Positions 63,993 through 64,000 of a stretch of DNA of 64,000 nt are shown here, one piece after another. The notes under the pieces were generated by a model. That model worked only from the letters and a program-made list of their open reading frames with translations. It searched no databases and was not told where the DNA came from. This DNA comes from Euborellia annulipes. Its lineage: Eukaryota > Arthropoda > Insecta > Dermaptera > Anisolabididae. Both the position numbers and the translations under genes were made by a program. How positions within the stretch are numbered: position 1 is the stretch's first letter; each line of letters opens with the position of its first letter. Location: positions 62,001 to 126,000 of the forward strand of contig JAKCPI010006266.1 of the NCBI GenBank assembly GCA_023213315.1. The letters are read 5' to 3'.

Positions 63993-64000
63993 AGGTGCGT
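63990..64000 (+). mobile_element. Start of a second TTAA-flanked element
   Basis: TTAAGGTGCGT matches the target site and end of 48773-49431 and interrupts a DH copy at a place where other copies read TTAAATTTGACATCTTGAAT-like sequence. Only 11 bases are inside the window. Confidence 0.45.

Overview
The window looks like gene-poor, AT-rich (roughly 70 percent) nuclear DNA from an animal, most likely an invertebrate. The evidence is indirect. There is no bacterial gene density, operon or ribosome-binding site, and dozens of non-autonomous transposons of animal type are present: hAT-like, mariner-like and TTAA-flanked elements, tRNA-derived SINEs and 5'-truncated non-LTR retrotransposons. I could not name the species. 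No complete protein-coding gene is visible. The open frames of 60 to 110 codons fall mostly inside repeats, and similar peptides recur only because the repeats recur. The best candidate for a real exon is a GC-rich frame at about 35224-35405 that runs into a splice-donor-like CAG|GTACAT; a weaker one lies at 39903-39953.

The dominant repeat is a roughly 0.65 kb family I call the double-hairpin (DH) element, with about 25 whole or partial copies on both strands. One end is a large hairpin beginning AATCTGGTGTGAC. The other is a small AT hairpin ending GGTAAGAGAAAGTA. Both ends carry ACTTTCTCTTACCT in opposite orientation. Nearly complete copies lie at 18336-19021 (+), 51108-51750 (-), 9987-10525 (+), 37225-38612 (-, interrupted) and 63462-63992 (+). 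Several copies carry a perfect palindromic X-box-like site, GTTGCCATGGTAAC.

The second theme is a set of palindromic elements, most with 70 to 280 bp arms, that carry a short RNA-like motif: CTGANGA, a stem-loop, then GAAA. This matches the conserved core of hammerhead ribozymes. I count 13 intact cores and several decayed ones. The clearest palindromes are at 7084-7260, 13240-13485, 16268-16517, 46280-46606 and 51751-52304. Several sit inside DH elements.

Other layers, left to right: a retrotransposon tail (1105-1325); a hAT-like element with eight 82-85 bp tandem units (3923-4779); tRNA-like SINE heads (8205, 8991, 30436, 33836, 61908); a terminal-inverted-repeat element with a tRNA-like core (13565-13707); a reverse-transcriptase C-terminal fragment (25803-26505); a retrotransposon C-terminal fragment with a cysteine-histidine motif (31385-31865); a 0.8 kb palindrome built from three tRNA-like units (32223-33019); hAT-like elements with clear 8 bp target duplications (3923, 35723, 37660, 45802); a poly(A)-tailed insertion with an 11 bp target duplication (48359-48750); and a TTAA-flanked element (48773-49431). 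Much of the window is a nest of insertions within insertions, so relative ages can be read from who interrupts whom. Stretches with no annotation are AT-rich sequence in which I recognise nothing.
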